Counted from the stretch's first letter, positions 24,250-35,714 are shown. The stretch: DNA of 64,000 bases from Symbiodinium microadriaticum (GCA_001939145.1 LSRX01001477.1:60229-124228), one strand, 5' to 3'. Numbers and translations: made by a program. Notes: generated from the letters alone by a model not told the origin.

Positions 24250-26153
24250 TCTGTTGTTCAGATGGTCGCAAGCCGCAAGCACAATACCGTCGAAGGGAGA
24301 TTCGCCATCAAGCTTTGAGCCAACGCCTCTTGGGTTGCGGCTTGTTCTCGGTGAGGCCATAGTCTGTGATGATAGCAGCGAGCGGCTCGGAGGTGCGAAT
24401 GAAGGCGTCCTTTGAGGTGTTTCCGACGGACGGGGCTTTGATGACAGGATGACAGGGTTGCCAGCAATCAGTTGGCCAGCTGCCAGCTCCTCTGATTGTG
24501 TGCGTATGCAACTTAACATCGCCAGACGTTTTCACTGTGAAGCATGGCTCCCATGGCGTCCCCACCATGACGTCAAATTACATCAGACTGGAAGCTCATC
24601 AAGACCCCAGCCCCACTCCCACTCAAAGACGGGATTGGACCGCGCTGTAAGCACAACTGCAAGTCGGGGACTCAAGTCTCCAGTCAGGAGGCCAAGACCC
24701 CAAGACGAATCCGGGTCGCCGGGCCGTGTCGATCGAGACGCCATAGGCACAGCGCTCTGGACCACGCTTTCGAAGTTCTTCTATGAGGACCTTCACCTTC
24801 GCCCAGCCTGGGCCGAGCATGAAGCCGCTGGTCCTCGATGCTTGGCGATGCTTGGCCGGGGACCCACCTTCCTGTTTGGGTAATGCAAAGCCTCGTCGGG
24901 TCTGACCTCGCATAGCACCCATGCACTTGCGCCGGGCTGCGCTGCCTTGCGCTGCGCTCTGAGCAAGCTGCATAGTCAATGTCATAGCCGTGGTCTTGTG
25001 CCTTAGCGCTTTGGGTAGCGTGGGGATTCCAGGAAACTTTGCCTAGACACATAACTTCTCGGCAAGCTGCATACGCTTTGTTGACCCCGAAGGAAAGTGT
25101 CCAGTACCTCACAGATGGGTGCAATCAGAATCGCAGCTCGTCGTATGCACTTTGACGAAATTGCCTTGCATTCAGCACAGACGTAATGTTCCTCAAGGAT
25201 GACCTGCAAATGGCAAAGCGGGTCACTTTCCGAATTACAGAGACTCGCGAGAGATCGAGCCTGCGCCGAGTATCCACCATGAAAATGCACACAGTCGTGT
25301 TCCTGAGCAGCTAGCTTTGCAGCTCGACATCATCTGGTTCAGAGGCGGTCCTGTAATTCGAAGTGAAAACCCATTCGCATTTGCACATCAGATAGTTCGG
25401 CCTCGGCAGAGAGACATGCCCTGTGGAAGATGCCCCGTGGACGGTCATAAACAAGTGCGACACGTGCCACCCTCGGGACACCAAAGCAAATCGCAACTCT
25501 TCTTCTTGGAGAGCCCGGTCTTCTCGTCCTGCAGGCTGGTCGGTCTCATAGAAGTTCAGGGCACCTCTGTGAGACCCGGGCCAAAGCAAAAGCAGAGTGA
25601 GCCAGAGGTCCGAAAAGGCTCCTTAGCCAAAGAAACTGGCACTCTGCCAAAAGCGGCAAATCGCGTGCGCTCTTGAAGAGACTCGTGCCAGGACGACAGC
25701 AGCACGTTGGCAAAGGTGAAGTTGTTCTTCTCCCTGTAATGCCTGTCATTGCGGTTCTGGATACTGCAAAGCTGTAGACAATTTTTCCCGGAGCCTTAAG
25801 GCCTGCTGGGACACGTCAAGCAATGCTTTCCGAAACCTTGGACATTGGCGGTTTGGCAGAGAGTGAAACTCAGCGACGGGCTAGGTCCAAAGCTGGTCCT
25901 GCTCCTGGCGCAAGACTTTCAACTTCTGTGCCTGCGACTTGCAGAAGGTTTTGTCCTCCGCAGCCGATAGCAGACCGGCAATGTACGCCCAGGCCAATGG
26001 GCAGCGTTTCAGCATGGCCTGACTCAAAAGATATGTACAACGCAAGAACATGCTCGAGGCCGCCACATCGTCTGCAGTCGCCATGGACTCCAGCAGGTTT
26101 TGCCTTTGAAGGGCAGCTCGAGAGAATGAACAAGCTGACGACAGCAACAACAC
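24250..26153 (-). CDS. Unknown multi-exon coding region
   Basis: Exon-like minus segments: 25885-26110, strongly helical, with SSMFLRCTYLLSQAMLKRCP and LAWAYIAGLLSAAEDKTFCK; 25311-25589 with LNFYETDQPAGREDRALQEE and SHLFMTVHGASSTGHVSLPR; 25060-25270 with LQVILEEHYVCAECKAISSK; 24600-24720 with LSPRLAVVLTARSNPVFEWE; 24330-24450 with KAPSVGNTSKDAFIRTSEPL. They could be the 5' half of the gene ending at 22.6 kb or a gene of their own. The C-x2-C in YVCAECK hints at a metal site but is isolated. No domain named. Confidence 0.4.
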
Positions 26154-26243
26154 TAGCTGCTGGCGGCATGCTTCACCGTGCTGGTTGAAACATCAATTGA
26201 CATCATCCATGTGCTCGTCGGAATGAGCTCACTACCTATCTAC

Positions 26244-26284
26244 AAGCCTACCTACCTACCTACCTACCTACCTACCTACCTACA
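26244..26284. repeat. (CTAC)n microsatellite
   Basis: An uninterrupted run of CTAC tetranucleotides. Nothing coding is supported from 26.3 to 27.2 kb. Confidence 0.95.
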
Positions 26285-27377
26285 ACTACAGACTTGCAAT
26301 GGTTGTCGGGCTAAGGAGGGAACCACAGCTCAGCAGGAGCAGTTGCCAGCTCCTCCACTCGGAAAGCAGCTCAAGGTTCGGAAGAACCGGGGGTCTTTTT
26401 CAGATCCTTGGACCTTCTTGCAATTTAAACATATGACTTTCAGTATATTAAACTAGGCTATCTTCTAGATTCTAGACTTCTAGGACCAGCCGCCAATACA
26501 GCAGTGTTGTACAGACTTCCAGGCTCTGCAGCAGAATGTGAACATGTCGGGGGTGCGGGTGAATTCAGCACTCCCACCGCCCAGCATGGAATCCCCCGCA
26601 ATCGCCACATGCCCGCGTCCTGCATGTCTGAGGGCATGTGCCCAATGCCAGGAACTTCCTCACAGTCCGTCCATACCTGGCTCCAGAAACCATGATCGCA
26701 GCAAGAAGCCGACTGCGCAGAAGCTTTTGTCTTCGGTCTGAGCTCTCGACCAAGTGCGGATTGGTCCTCGGCCCCCCAAGCTCTGCAAAGCGGCGGGGCC
26801 GAGGCCCCGGCTCTTTTTTGGGGCCAAGGCTGTTTGAGGCTTTGGGAGAGAAGCGCCCAAGACCTTAAAAGGACAGGGCTCTATGCAGGGCTCCAAAAGA
26901 GCGCGGACTCCTCCTCCTTTTATTGGGGCGTCCAGGAGCGAGGCGAGAAGATGATGGGAGCCCAGCCGGTGTCGACCTGAAGGAGCTCACGTATCCACAA
27001 CGCAGCAACTCCATGCAGCCAAGGCAGCCAAGGGGTCGCAGGACTCTTATCTTTTTGTCTCCTTACTTGCCACCCACCCAGGAGAAGGATGCTTTCAGGC
27101 TCCGGATATCTTGGCAGCTGCATGAATTCGGGACCCTCTTGGCTTAGCGGGCTCCGCCAAACAAGATGAGGGCATGAGGACTCGAGAGTCCATGAAAGTG
27201 CAGCCAGCGAACGAGCACGACTCCACCCCTCAATTGAACCTGTACAGGTGCGCCACATTGAATTGGGCGCTGACGCATGCAGTCGCAAGTCGGACACACT
27301 GTTCGCGGCCGATGCCGAGATCCGCAGACTCTGCAAATGCATACCAAAACTGTAAGCTTTGAAAATGTATGGCTGTT

Positions 27378-27378
27378 N
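27378..27378. other. Ambiguous base at a probable contig join
   Basis: The single N is flanked by two copies of CTNTGAAAATGTATGGCTG in direct orientation, as if two contig ends overlapping by about 20 bp had been joined without merging. The 700-bp block shared with 31241-31940 starts at the very next base. Other Ns (48897 in poly-C, 51192 in TATG repeats) look like ordinary base-calling problems. Confidence 0.6.
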
Positions 27379-28078
27379 CTCTGAAAATGTATGGCTGCTG
27401 CGCCACAACGAAAAGCAAGATCACCTCCTCTGGATGTCCACAAGTGCCTCTGACGAGGTAGCTGTGCCCGAAGTCAAAGTCAATCAAACGAAAGAGTGCT
27501 CCCATTCCCCGCTCAGCTCGTTGAAGTTCAAGTAACACACACCGGGACCGGGCTGTGCCTTTTCAAGCTTATCGTTGTGCTGGGCCACTCGCCATACGTA
27601 GCCCAGCCGGGTCTCGCAAAGGAACTTGAACTGCTGCATCGCCTTCTCATACTGGTCCCTGGTCAAGAAGTCACTGAGCCTCCTGCGACGGGATTGCAGC
27701 TACAGCTATGACAATGAGAACTGCCTCTTCGCTATGTGCCCGTGTTACCCATGACTCAGTCGGCCTCTGAAGCCGCTGGCGGACCCGTCGGCGGGCGGCT
27801 TGATTCGTGGCGACGCGGAGCGAATGGACAGCCCGGTCCAGAAGCTCGCGGATGGTGTCGCCGGTGGAGTCCTCCAAGCCCGGCGGACCTGGCGACAACG
27901 CTCACGCTACGCAGTCGAAGGGCTCGTCTGAAAGCATGTGCCCATCCCCTTCTTCCCTGCCTCGGAGCTCCTCCGAGCTTTCAGAGATTTCGCTGCTGGT
28001 TCGTGTCATGGTCAGCGAGATGCTGTCAGCTCCGTAGTCCGACATCTTGGCGAAAGATGGCGAAAGGGTGGTGCGTTT
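27379..28078. repeat. 700-bp block duplicated at 31241-31940 (copy 1)
   Basis: I saw no difference between 27379-28078 and 31241-31940 (offset 3862). Left of the block the two loci are still homologous but clearly diverged, and right of it they diverge at once after GTGCGTTT. Homology resumes weakly around TCTTCGAGCCCTCG. A sharp identity plateau within diverged paralogs suggests gene conversion or an assembly artefact. Confidence 0.85.
27484..28060 (-). CDS. Paralogous family member 1 (unknown function)
   Basis: Three coding blocks on the minus strand. A serine/glutamate-rich block near 27910-28048 starts MSDYGADSISLTMTRTSSEI. A helical basic block is at 27760-27860 (ELLDRAVHSLRVATNQAARR, then RVRQRLQR). 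A C-terminal exon at 27484-27675 contains DQYEKAMQQFKFLCETRLGY and VWRVA and ends CYLNFNELSGEWEHSFV before a TGA. The same series, diverged, is found at 33.9-34.5 kb, and an apparently identical one at 31.3-31.9 kb; conservation of the blocks and of the stop supports coding. A following frame with LIDFDFGH and a CGHPEE motif looks kinase-like but lies after the stop and I do not claim it. Confidence 0.5.
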
Positions 28079-28389
28079 TCCTCCCGCCTGGCTGGTGCGG
28101 CTAGTGGGAAGGCGCCTGAAGGCGCGGTTGGGAAACGCTCTTCGAGCCCTCGTGGCAACGGGCATCATTGGAATGGAGGCTCTCGAATGGTACCTTCTCG
28201 GGGCCCTCTCTGCGCCCGACCAGCAAGGAGAACGGAAAGCGATAGGCCAGGTAGTACCAATCCTAAGCCGTCTCACTGTCTCGAATTCGAATCCCCGCCA
28301 GTCGCATTCATGAGCTTAGAATCCCGAAATCAAGAGCGGCTGTCTTCTAAGGCGGCGGCACTCATCAGGAAGTCCGTCTCAAGGACCAT

Positions 28390-29440
28390 TTCCTGTCCTG
28401 TGGGTCCCTCTCTCTTCCGCTCTCTCTCTCTGTCTCTCTCTGCTCTGCTCTGCTCCGGGGGTGAGGTGTGGGCAGGCCCCACACCCCGCGCTCCAGGCAC
28501 ACCCCCTCCAACATGTTGTTGGTTGGGGTGTCTGTACGTTGAGTGACGGGGTGAAAGTTCGTGCGGGGTGTACGCCACCGTGGGGGCAGGTTACAACAAG
28601 GTCATCGGGCTACTTGGAAACAAGTCATGAAGTCGCGTAACCACTTCAAATACAGGGTGCCCCTCGGTTGCGCAGCTTGTCCCCTCTGGAAACCGACCTG
28701 ACCTGCCTCGCCCTGCCTGCATCCCGAACTCAAGCCTCAAACCAGCAGACACTGCCTTGACCTTCCGCTCAACCCTTCACCTCTGCCTACTGTGGGCTGC
28801 CCAGCCTTGTGGGTAAACTTCGAAAACCACACACCAAGGTTGCCGGAACTACGATTCCGAAAGCAAGTTTGTTGGGCTGGTGCCCCACTGATTTCAATCT
28901 CTCTCTCTCTCTCTCTCTTCTTTCGCCAGGGCTAGGGCTCTCTCTCTCTCTCCCTCGGTCCCGCTGCGACTTGGACTTGGACCCGCTGTCTGAGAGCCCC
29001 GCGGTAGGTCCTGTTCATGGTCAGGAGGTACACGGTGCGCACCGCGAGGATGCCCAGAATGCAATCCTCGGCGCGGGGCCCCCCGGCAGCTTGAAGCTCG
29101 CTTGAAAAAACCCTTTGTCTCAAAGCGTTTCTTGTCTGCTTCCGGGGCCTTCCGGCCTTCCTGACAGCCTCAAGGCTCTGGCTCTCTGTCTCTCTGTCTC
29201 TTTTGCTCGGCAGCCCTTCTGACTCGGAAGGTGTAACTAAGGGCCTTTCCTGGCCCGGGGACGATTATCTTCTGCGTTCTCTTAAGAGAGCAAAAAACCA
29301 GGGCCCGCAACAAGGGGGGGCCTCTGTTGTTTGTAACTGAACGGGAGAAGCCCTCATGGAGGCTCTCTTTTCTTTCGGTTGTGGTGAGGAGATTCTCTCT
29401 TTCTCTCTCGCTCTTGCTCGCTCCTCGTCTCCTCGTGCCC
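28390..29440. other. Noncoding, with CT-rich tracts
   Basis: CT-rich simple stretches occur at 28415-28450, 28900-28955, 29180-29205 and 29390-29430. No supported exon lies between the family-1 block and about 29440. Confidence 0.5.
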
Positions 29441-30450
29441 AACGGTTGTGGCGATTTTGGGGTGGGATTTCTGTGGCCTCTGCTGAGAGCTCGGCCCGGG
29501 AGACCATCACTTCGTGGGCACTGATGATGTTGGTCAAATCCTTGCAGCAGAAGCCACTCCACGCCACAAGCTCTGAGTGCGAGCCCTTGTGAGCACTCCG
29601 CATGTTGTATCGGACGAATTTGCTCCTTCACCAATGCGGGCTTTTCGCGCAAACGCTCAGACTCTAGGCAGCAAGCACAGAAGCGGTCCCAAAAGATCTG
29701 GGTCATGTTGCCGTAGCCTCGCCTTGGGACAGCCCCAAGCCCAAGCAGGGCAAGCAGGGGAGGGTCTGAGCGGCTTGCAGGTGGGACTCCAACCACATGG
29801 ACAGGCCACGTTTCAGGTCCGGCCTGCAGACCATGGCCCCATGGTTGCGCAGAAGCATCGGCCTTTGGACCGAGGAGCCAATGGAAGAGCTGGTCTGCCG
29901 AAAACGTGCACGACAGGCGATTGATGTCCTTGTAGTCTCCTGCTGAAATGAGGCACATGTGGTGAGAACGCAACTGGGCCTGTCGATGGCAACAGCTACC
30001 GAACCTTTGGCTGGGACTGGGAGTAAGTCTCTTTCGACAGACAGAACCTTCCCATCATCGTACACGAAGAGCCAGCCCGTGGTCCCGAACGGTCCTGCCC
30101 AGTCAGGCAGCGGCACGTTTCCTCGGCAGAGCTGCCCACATTCGCAGATCAAGCAGAATCAAGCACCAGCTGAGACCATACTACCCATGCAGACAGGGTT
30201 CGGATGGGATCCCAGGGGACATAGCTGAGCGGATCATCGTGGAAGATGTTTGTTATTGCTCCCTGCCACCGCGAGAGCTCGTTGAAGGCGTTGGTCGAGT
30301 TCTCGTTGGGCAAGTGACTTACCCCGGCCTTTGGCGTGGGCCGCTGCACGCTGAGCCCCAGCAGAGCGTGAAGCAAGCCAGCCTGTTTTTTGAACGGGAA
30401 GATCGATTTAACTGAACTGCTTCGAGAGATAGTGAGACTAGTTCCCGTAG
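29440..30450 (-). CDS. Unknown multi-exon protein
   Basis: Exon-like minus segments are: 30195-30300 (FNELSRWQGAITNIFHDDPL, then SYVPWDPIRTLS); 29960-30150 (PLPDWAGPFGTTGWLFVYDD, then GKVLSVERDLLPVPAKGSVA); 29860-29945 beginning after a CATTTCAG acceptor (GDYKDINRLSCTFSADQLFH); 29600-29717 (YGNMTQIFWDRFCACCLESE); and 29440-29560 (TNIISAHEVMVSRAELSAEA). Aromatic-rich, globular in character. I do not recognise the family. A further exon-like segment at 30640-30760 (KFEPPPGFLQIQSLPTALPD) may belong upstream. The gene sits between two members of the duplicated family. Confidence 0.45.
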
Positions 30451-30930
30451 ACATCCTTCAACCAGAGCGAAACACCACTCACGACTTTGCCACGACAAAC
30501 GAAGCATGATGCCTGCAGTTGGCGGCGCACTAGCATGGCCCAGCATGCAGGGCCGAGGAAGTAGGGAGACTGTAGAGTGAGGCTTTGGGTTTGACGGCCC
30601 GGACATGAGGGCCAGGGATTTCTGCTTCCCGAGTCTTACAAGCCAGTAAAGAAGGCCCCTACATGGGAGCTCGGGCAAGGGTGCCTCGAAGCTGCATCTG
30701 GGAGGGCAGTCGGCAAGGATTGAATCTGCAAAAACCCGGGTGGAGGCTCAAACTTCACATCATGGGCATTCGCGCCCTGAAAGGCAGGTGAGACTTGAGC
30801 CCAGAAAAAACCCATCGACCCGAGTTCTGTCATGCTAAAGGCTCTTACGGACGATCTTTGCTTCAGTTTACATGTCAAGTCTGCCGGAATCACAGCGAGG
30901 CTGGGACACGAAGCAAGATCCTACAGCAGA

Positions 30931-31041
30931 GCACCATCGTTTGCTCACGCTGCCGCGGTCGCATCGGGCTGTCTGAGATGAGACTTGGCTGGGCTTGAAT
31001 TCGGGGCCCCGTCTGGGGCTTGCATGGCAGGCCCATACGAG
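30931..31041. repeat. 110-bp segment duplicated at 32314-32424
   Basis: CACCATCGTTTGCTCACGCT and the following sequence, through GGCTTGAATTCGGGGCCCCG and GGCTTGCATGGCAGGC, recur at 32314-32424 with only a few changes. It is a second, separate duplication in the same neighbourhood as the 700-bp block. Confidence 0.8.
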
Positions 31042-31240
31042 GAATCTCGGCGAAAGTGCCAGCCGGTCAACGAGCAAATCGTCACCCCTCGAATAAAACT
31101 GCACAAGTGCGCCGCAGATGTGTCAGGCGCCGTCTGCTACTGCAGCAGGTCTGCCGCGGCTGTTCGCGACCGATGCTGAGAGTTCAGACTAATTTCAGAC
31201 CAGGTGCTTCACAGCACTTCTTGCACAACAAAACTGTAAG

Positions 31241-31940
31241 CTCTGAAAATGTATGGCTGCTGCGCCACAACGAAAAGCAAGATCACCTCCTCTGGATGTC
31301 CACAAGTGCCTCTGACGAGGTAGCTGTGCCCGAAGTCAAAGTCAATCAAACGAAAGAGTGCTCCCATTCCCCGCTCAGCTCGTTGAAGTTCAAGTAACAC
31401 ACACCGGGACCGGGCTGTGCCTTTTCAAGCTTATCGTTGTGCTGGGCCACTCGCCATACGTAGCCCAGCCGGGTCTCGCAAAGGAACTTGAACTGCTGCA
31501 TCGCCTTCTCATACTGGTCCCTGGTCAAGAAGTCACTGAGCCTCCTGCGACGGGATTGCAGCTACAGCTATGACAATGAGAACTGCCTCTTCGCTATGTG
31601 CCCGTGTTACCCATGACTCAGTCGGCCTCTGAAGCCGCTGGCGGACCCGTCGGCGGGCGGCTTGATTCGTGGCGACGCGGAGCGAATGGACAGCCCGGTC
31701 CAGAAGCTCGCGGATGGTGTCGCCGGTGGAGTCCTCCAAGCCCGGCGGACCTGGCGACAACGCTCACGCTACGCAGTCGAAGGGCTCGTCTGAAAGCATG
31801 TGCCCATCCCCTTCTTCCCTGCCTCGGAGCTCCTCCGAGCTTTCAGAGATTTCGCTGCTGGTTCGTGTCATGGTCAGCGAGATGCTGTCAGCTCCGTAGT
31901 CCGACATCTTGGCGAAAGATGGCGAAAGGGTGGTGCGTTT
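31241..31940. repeat. 700-bp block (copy 2 of 27379-28078)
   Basis: Same sequence as copy 1 as far as I can read. This copy has no N at its left edge: it passes without a break from AAACTGTAAGCTCTGAAAAT, so it is the better-supported of the two. Confidence 0.85.
31346..31922 (-). CDS. Paralogous family member 2 (unknown function)
   Basis: The predicted coding blocks match member 1 residue for residue: the serine-rich N-terminal block, the ELLDRAVHSLRVATNQAARR helix and the C-terminal DQYEKAMQQFKFLCETRLGY exon with the same TGA. Upstream of the block (beyond 31940) the sequence no longer matches member 1, so any promoter or first exon differs between the two. Confidence 0.5.
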
Positions 31941-32313
31941 GGTGCCCTTGGTGGAAATGAACGGTGGGTGAGGCCTCTTCGAGCCCTCGCAGCAACAGCC
32001 ACAGTGTGCGCATCAAACTTGAAATACAACTGAAAGCGCGAGCACAACAACACGACCATGATGCACTTTGTTGTCCAGAATCCGAAGAGCGTCCCTGCCC
32101 CTCAAAGGCTAGGGAACTCAACCAAAGCCTCAACCCTGAAGCTTCCAGGTTATCCCACGAGTCACAAGCTACACTTCGAGAATTCGCCATTGACTCTCTT
32201 CCCTCCATCATCCTCCATCCCTTCTACGTCAAGGCTTGCCGTGCTGAAAGCTGGGGGATGGTTGATGGGCCGCCCTCTCGCCACCAGCAAGCCCAGGATC
32301 TGTGCAGAGGCTG

Positions 32314-32424
32314 AGCACCATCGTTTGCTCATGCTGCCGCGGTTGCATGCGGGCTGTCTGAGATCAGACTTGGCTGGGCTTGAATTCGGGGCCCCGTCTG
32401 GGGCTTGCATGGCAGGCTCGAGGA
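32314..32424. repeat. Second copy of the 110-bp duplicated segment
   Basis: Matches 30931-31041 with scattered differences (for example CATGCTGCCGCGGTTGCATG against CACGCTGCCGCGGTCGCATC). No gene is supported between 32.0 and 33.8 kb. Confidence 0.8.
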
Positions 32425-32734
32425 ATCAGGACCACGGTCAGGATGCTTCATGTGCCAGCGGGTTTCTGAGGCATGAGCAACATGCTTCCGCCATTGTACT
32501 AGAAAGATTCAACGACATGCCTGCCCCACATGTTCCCCTGCATTTCACTGAATCGTGCTTTCCGGAGCTCACGCGACAAAACGCGCCTCACCAGAGCGGT
32601 AGTTGGCGAACCCATTGTCTTTACTACTCTGAACATTTTCACACCATACAGTAGTGTGTACCATATTCCTCTCCCTTGGATTGCGATGATACATTGGCCA
32701 TCGCTAGCTACAGCAACAACGCCAAAGCCACTGC

Positions 32735-32930
32735 ATGGCGATCATCATCGTCTTTATCGTCGTCACCATCACTTCTATCACAACTGTTGAGATCTACCTC
32801 ATTCTCACCACCATCCCCATCATCATCGTCATCATCATCATCATTATCACTACATAAATCGCCATCGCCATCGTCATACTCGGTGTCATCACAATCGGCA
32901 CTCAGCATATCAACGCTGTCGTCGTCATTT
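32735..32930. repeat. (ATC)n-rich trinucleotide tract
   Basis: Interrupted runs of ATC, TCG and CAT trinucleotides. The Asp-rich or Ser-rich frames through it are repeat products. Confidence 0.85.
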
Positions 32931-33849
32931 CCATGACCTCGAAGTCGTCCGAAGTTAGAACTCGGCCCCCAAAGCCGGCCGGCATGCCACGCTCTACCTT
33001 GGTTCGTAGTTTGAGCCCTTTTCTGGACCCGCTACTTTTCAGCTCCTGTTGCTTCGAACTTCAAACTAGCAACTTCAAAAATTCTCCATTGCGGCCAGGT
33101 CTGAGTACATCACCGGTATCATGATGGGAACTTTAGATTGTTTTGCTGAACCGCAAATGAACTCTGGGCCTCAATACTTTGGATGCTGCTTGGGGCCCCT
33201 CTCGGACTAGCTGAGTCTAACAAGAGCAGGCTGCTGCAGAAAAGGCAAGAAGGAGCTCAACGCCCAGACCCTGGACAGAGCGCTTCAAAGCTGGATGAAC
33301 AACATAGCTGACAACCAGAAAACGACCAGGTGCTCGCAAACTGAGCCCTCTAGGAAGTATGTAGGTATGTATAGACAGATACATGCATGCATGAATGCAG
33401 ATGGTATGCACGCACACACGCACGCATCATGTACACCGCCCTATTGTCTCTCGAGCAGTCACGCATCGAGGTCACCGGGCCTTCTGTGGGCTGCAGCCGG
33501 GATGTCCAAGCTCCGTCTTGAAAATACCATGAAAAGACCATGAGAACATCGGCTCGGGTAGGACTTCACAGGGTTTGGACTCTCCCGGCTGCCTGGGCGA
33601 CTTCTCTTGACTGTTTAGAAAAGCTTTTCGCGAGCATGCAAAGAGACTGCATATGTTTAATTCGAGAGAAGACGCTCTGGCAAACCAAGTTCGGGAGCCT
33701 TGGCATTCGCCCCTCAAAGGCTCCCAATGTCACGAACAACTCCACCCCTCGTTTGACGACTGTACAGATACCCCACGAATGTTGTGGGTATGAGCGCCCG
33801 CTTCTGTAGCAGGCAGAACCAGTGACATTTCATGCAACTACCGTATAGC

Positions 33850-34940
33850 AAGCATCAGAGACACTTTTCCACAAAATTGGAAACGGTGGCCACGACGCCA
33901 CCTTCGCTGCAAAATCGCAAGAGCATCTCGTCTGGAAGTCCACAAGCGCCTTTCAGTTTAGGAAGGCAGCTGTGCCCAAAGTCAATCAAACGAAGCAGTG
34001 CTCCAAGTGCCCATTGGACTCGTTGAAGTGCAAATAGCATACGCCGGGCTCTTCAGCATGTTTGTCGGCCACTCGCCAGACGTATCCTAGCCGGCTCTCA
34101 CACAGGACCTTGAACTGCTGCATCGCCTCATCATACTGGTCCTTGGCCAAGAAATCGCTGAGCTTCCTGCGTTTGCCGAGGGAAAGCAAGAGCTGCAGTG
34201 AGCTGCAGTCTACACATCCCCAAAGTCCCAATCCATCCCTCCCTGAAGTCCTTTGCAAACGCTGGCGTACCCGGCGTCGGCTGGCCTGGTTGTTGGAGGC
34301 CTGGATGGATGCGACGGCTCGCTCCAGCAAGTCCTGGACGACAGACTGCGCGTCCTCAATGCTGCGTCCTGAGACAGGATTTGCTGAATCAAGAAGTCAA
34401 GCAAATCAAAACAGCAAATTCGCAGATCCCCGGAAGCCTCTCCTCGTTCCCACTCGGAGCCTTCTTGGCTTGAAGCATCGCTGAAACTTCGCTCCGTTCG
34501 CTCTGCCATCGCTTGGTTTAGGACAAGCAAAATCCTTAGCCTTGGGCCGTGGAGATGGCTGCGATACAGCCCTGCTTGAACATGCTCGCGAAAGATGGAA
34601 AGCATTCCATCAGCGCAGGGTTCTTCAGGGTCGGATGCACAGCTGCAAGCCTTCCATCAGACATGAACTCTATCACGCATCCTGAGAATTTTTTGAAGAG
34701 CAGTAATGTCGCATGCGCCGGCTGAAGTTCCCAACCAGTCTCTGGCCATACCCCGGCTGGATGTCGGCTTGCAGATCGCAGGATGGCCTCTGCGTACAGC
34801 GTGCTGTGTCCGAGTCTGAGATGGTCGCGCTTTGGCTCAGTCGTTGTTTGTGACCCCTCTCTCTCTTTCTTTCTTTCTTTCTGCAGGGCGTAGGGGTCAG
34901 CGTTGCCGACCCTCAGGCCTTCGGCCCGCCCCACCACCAA
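33850..34940 (-). CDS. Paralogous family member 3 (diverged)
   Basis: Block order matches members 1 and 2. An additional upstream exon is visible here at 34560-34830, reading HSTLYAEAILRSASRHPAGV and later HPTLKNPALMECFPSFASMF. Then come a serine/acidic block at 34440-34510 (MAERTERSFSDASSQEGSEW), the helix LLERAVASIQASNNQASRRR VRQRLQR at 34260-34330, and the C-terminal exon at 34020-34180 with KLSDFLAKDQYDEAMQQFKV, GYVWRVA and CYLHFNESNGHLEHCFV before a TGA. The conserved FLA/T-K/R-DQY-x2-AMQQFK core and conserved stop support a true family. A CT-rich tract and TTTCTTTC run at 34855-34885 precede it. Function unknown. Confidence 0.55.
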
Positions 34941-34984
34941 TTGTTTTATTGAGTGGTGGGCTTCTGGGGTCTCTCAGACCGATG

Positions 34985-35340
34985 AACTGAAAACAGAGTG
35001 TGCAACGTCCCCCATGCTTTAAGCCCCCGTATTAGAACGCCTACAACCCCAACGCGCATCCCGGCCTCATCGCCGCGCCCCTATGGCACCATTATAGGGG
35101 GCTTAGAACATGTTGAGGAGCCTTCATGCACTCCCTTGGTTGGTGGACGTTTTGTCCCCCTTTGTTGGGGGCCGGAGCTTCACGTCGGTTTCTCCCCCAC
35201 GACAGCGTAGCCAGTACTAGGTCTTAGTTGCTCCGACCCCTTGGCATACGGGTTGTCCCCTACAATGCAGTCTGTGGGATGTACGGGCCTCCACGAATGA
35301 ACCTCCACTGCACAAGACGGGAACAACAGACCTACCCCTA
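34985..35340. other. No gene seen; small inverted repeat
   Basis: CCCCTATGGCACCATTATAGGGG (35079-35101 region) can fold into a 7-bp stem. CCCCCTTTGTTGGGGG nearby is another small hairpin. No coding frame is supported. Confidence 0.35.
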
Positions 35341-35344
35341 GCTG

Positions 35345-35370
35345 CCCTAAACCCTAAACCCTAAACCCCC
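35345..35370. repeat. Interstitial telomere-like (CCCTAAA)3
   Basis: Three perfect CCCTAAA units, then CCCCCC and (CT)n to about 35395. This is the plant/dinoflagellate-type telomere motif (TTTAGGG on the other strand). With only three units it is an interstitial relic, not a chromosome end. Confidence 0.7.
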
Positions 35371-35714
35371 CTCTCTCTCTCTCTCTCGCTCTCACAGGGC
35401 TTAGGGGCTCCATGCTCGTCAGTCCAGTTCATCTTGCTGCAGCTACTGTTAACTCTCTGCCATGTCTATCCATCAACCTGTCAACTGGTCGATCTGCATA
35501 TTCTATACAATCGGTTAATGGGTGTGTGTGTGTACAAACGTGACATGAGGCATATAGGAAGGACAGCGAAGTAAGTCACGAGCAGACAACCGAATAAACA
35601 AAGTATTGACATCTATGTCAATACACACACAGATACACAATATAAAAACATATACATGCACCGAGGCATGCATACATATATACATGCCTGCATGCAAACG
35701 AACGTGTCTATATA

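Noticed and set aside
31241..31400. Kinase-like DFG and PEE motifs (LIDFDFGH ... CGHPEE)
   Set aside because: They lie after a stop codon conserved in the family, and no other kinase motif is present.
35079..35101. Hairpin CCCCTAT...ATAGGGG as a terminator
   Set aside because: Hairpin terminators are not expected in nuclear dinoflagellate genes, and no gene ends here.
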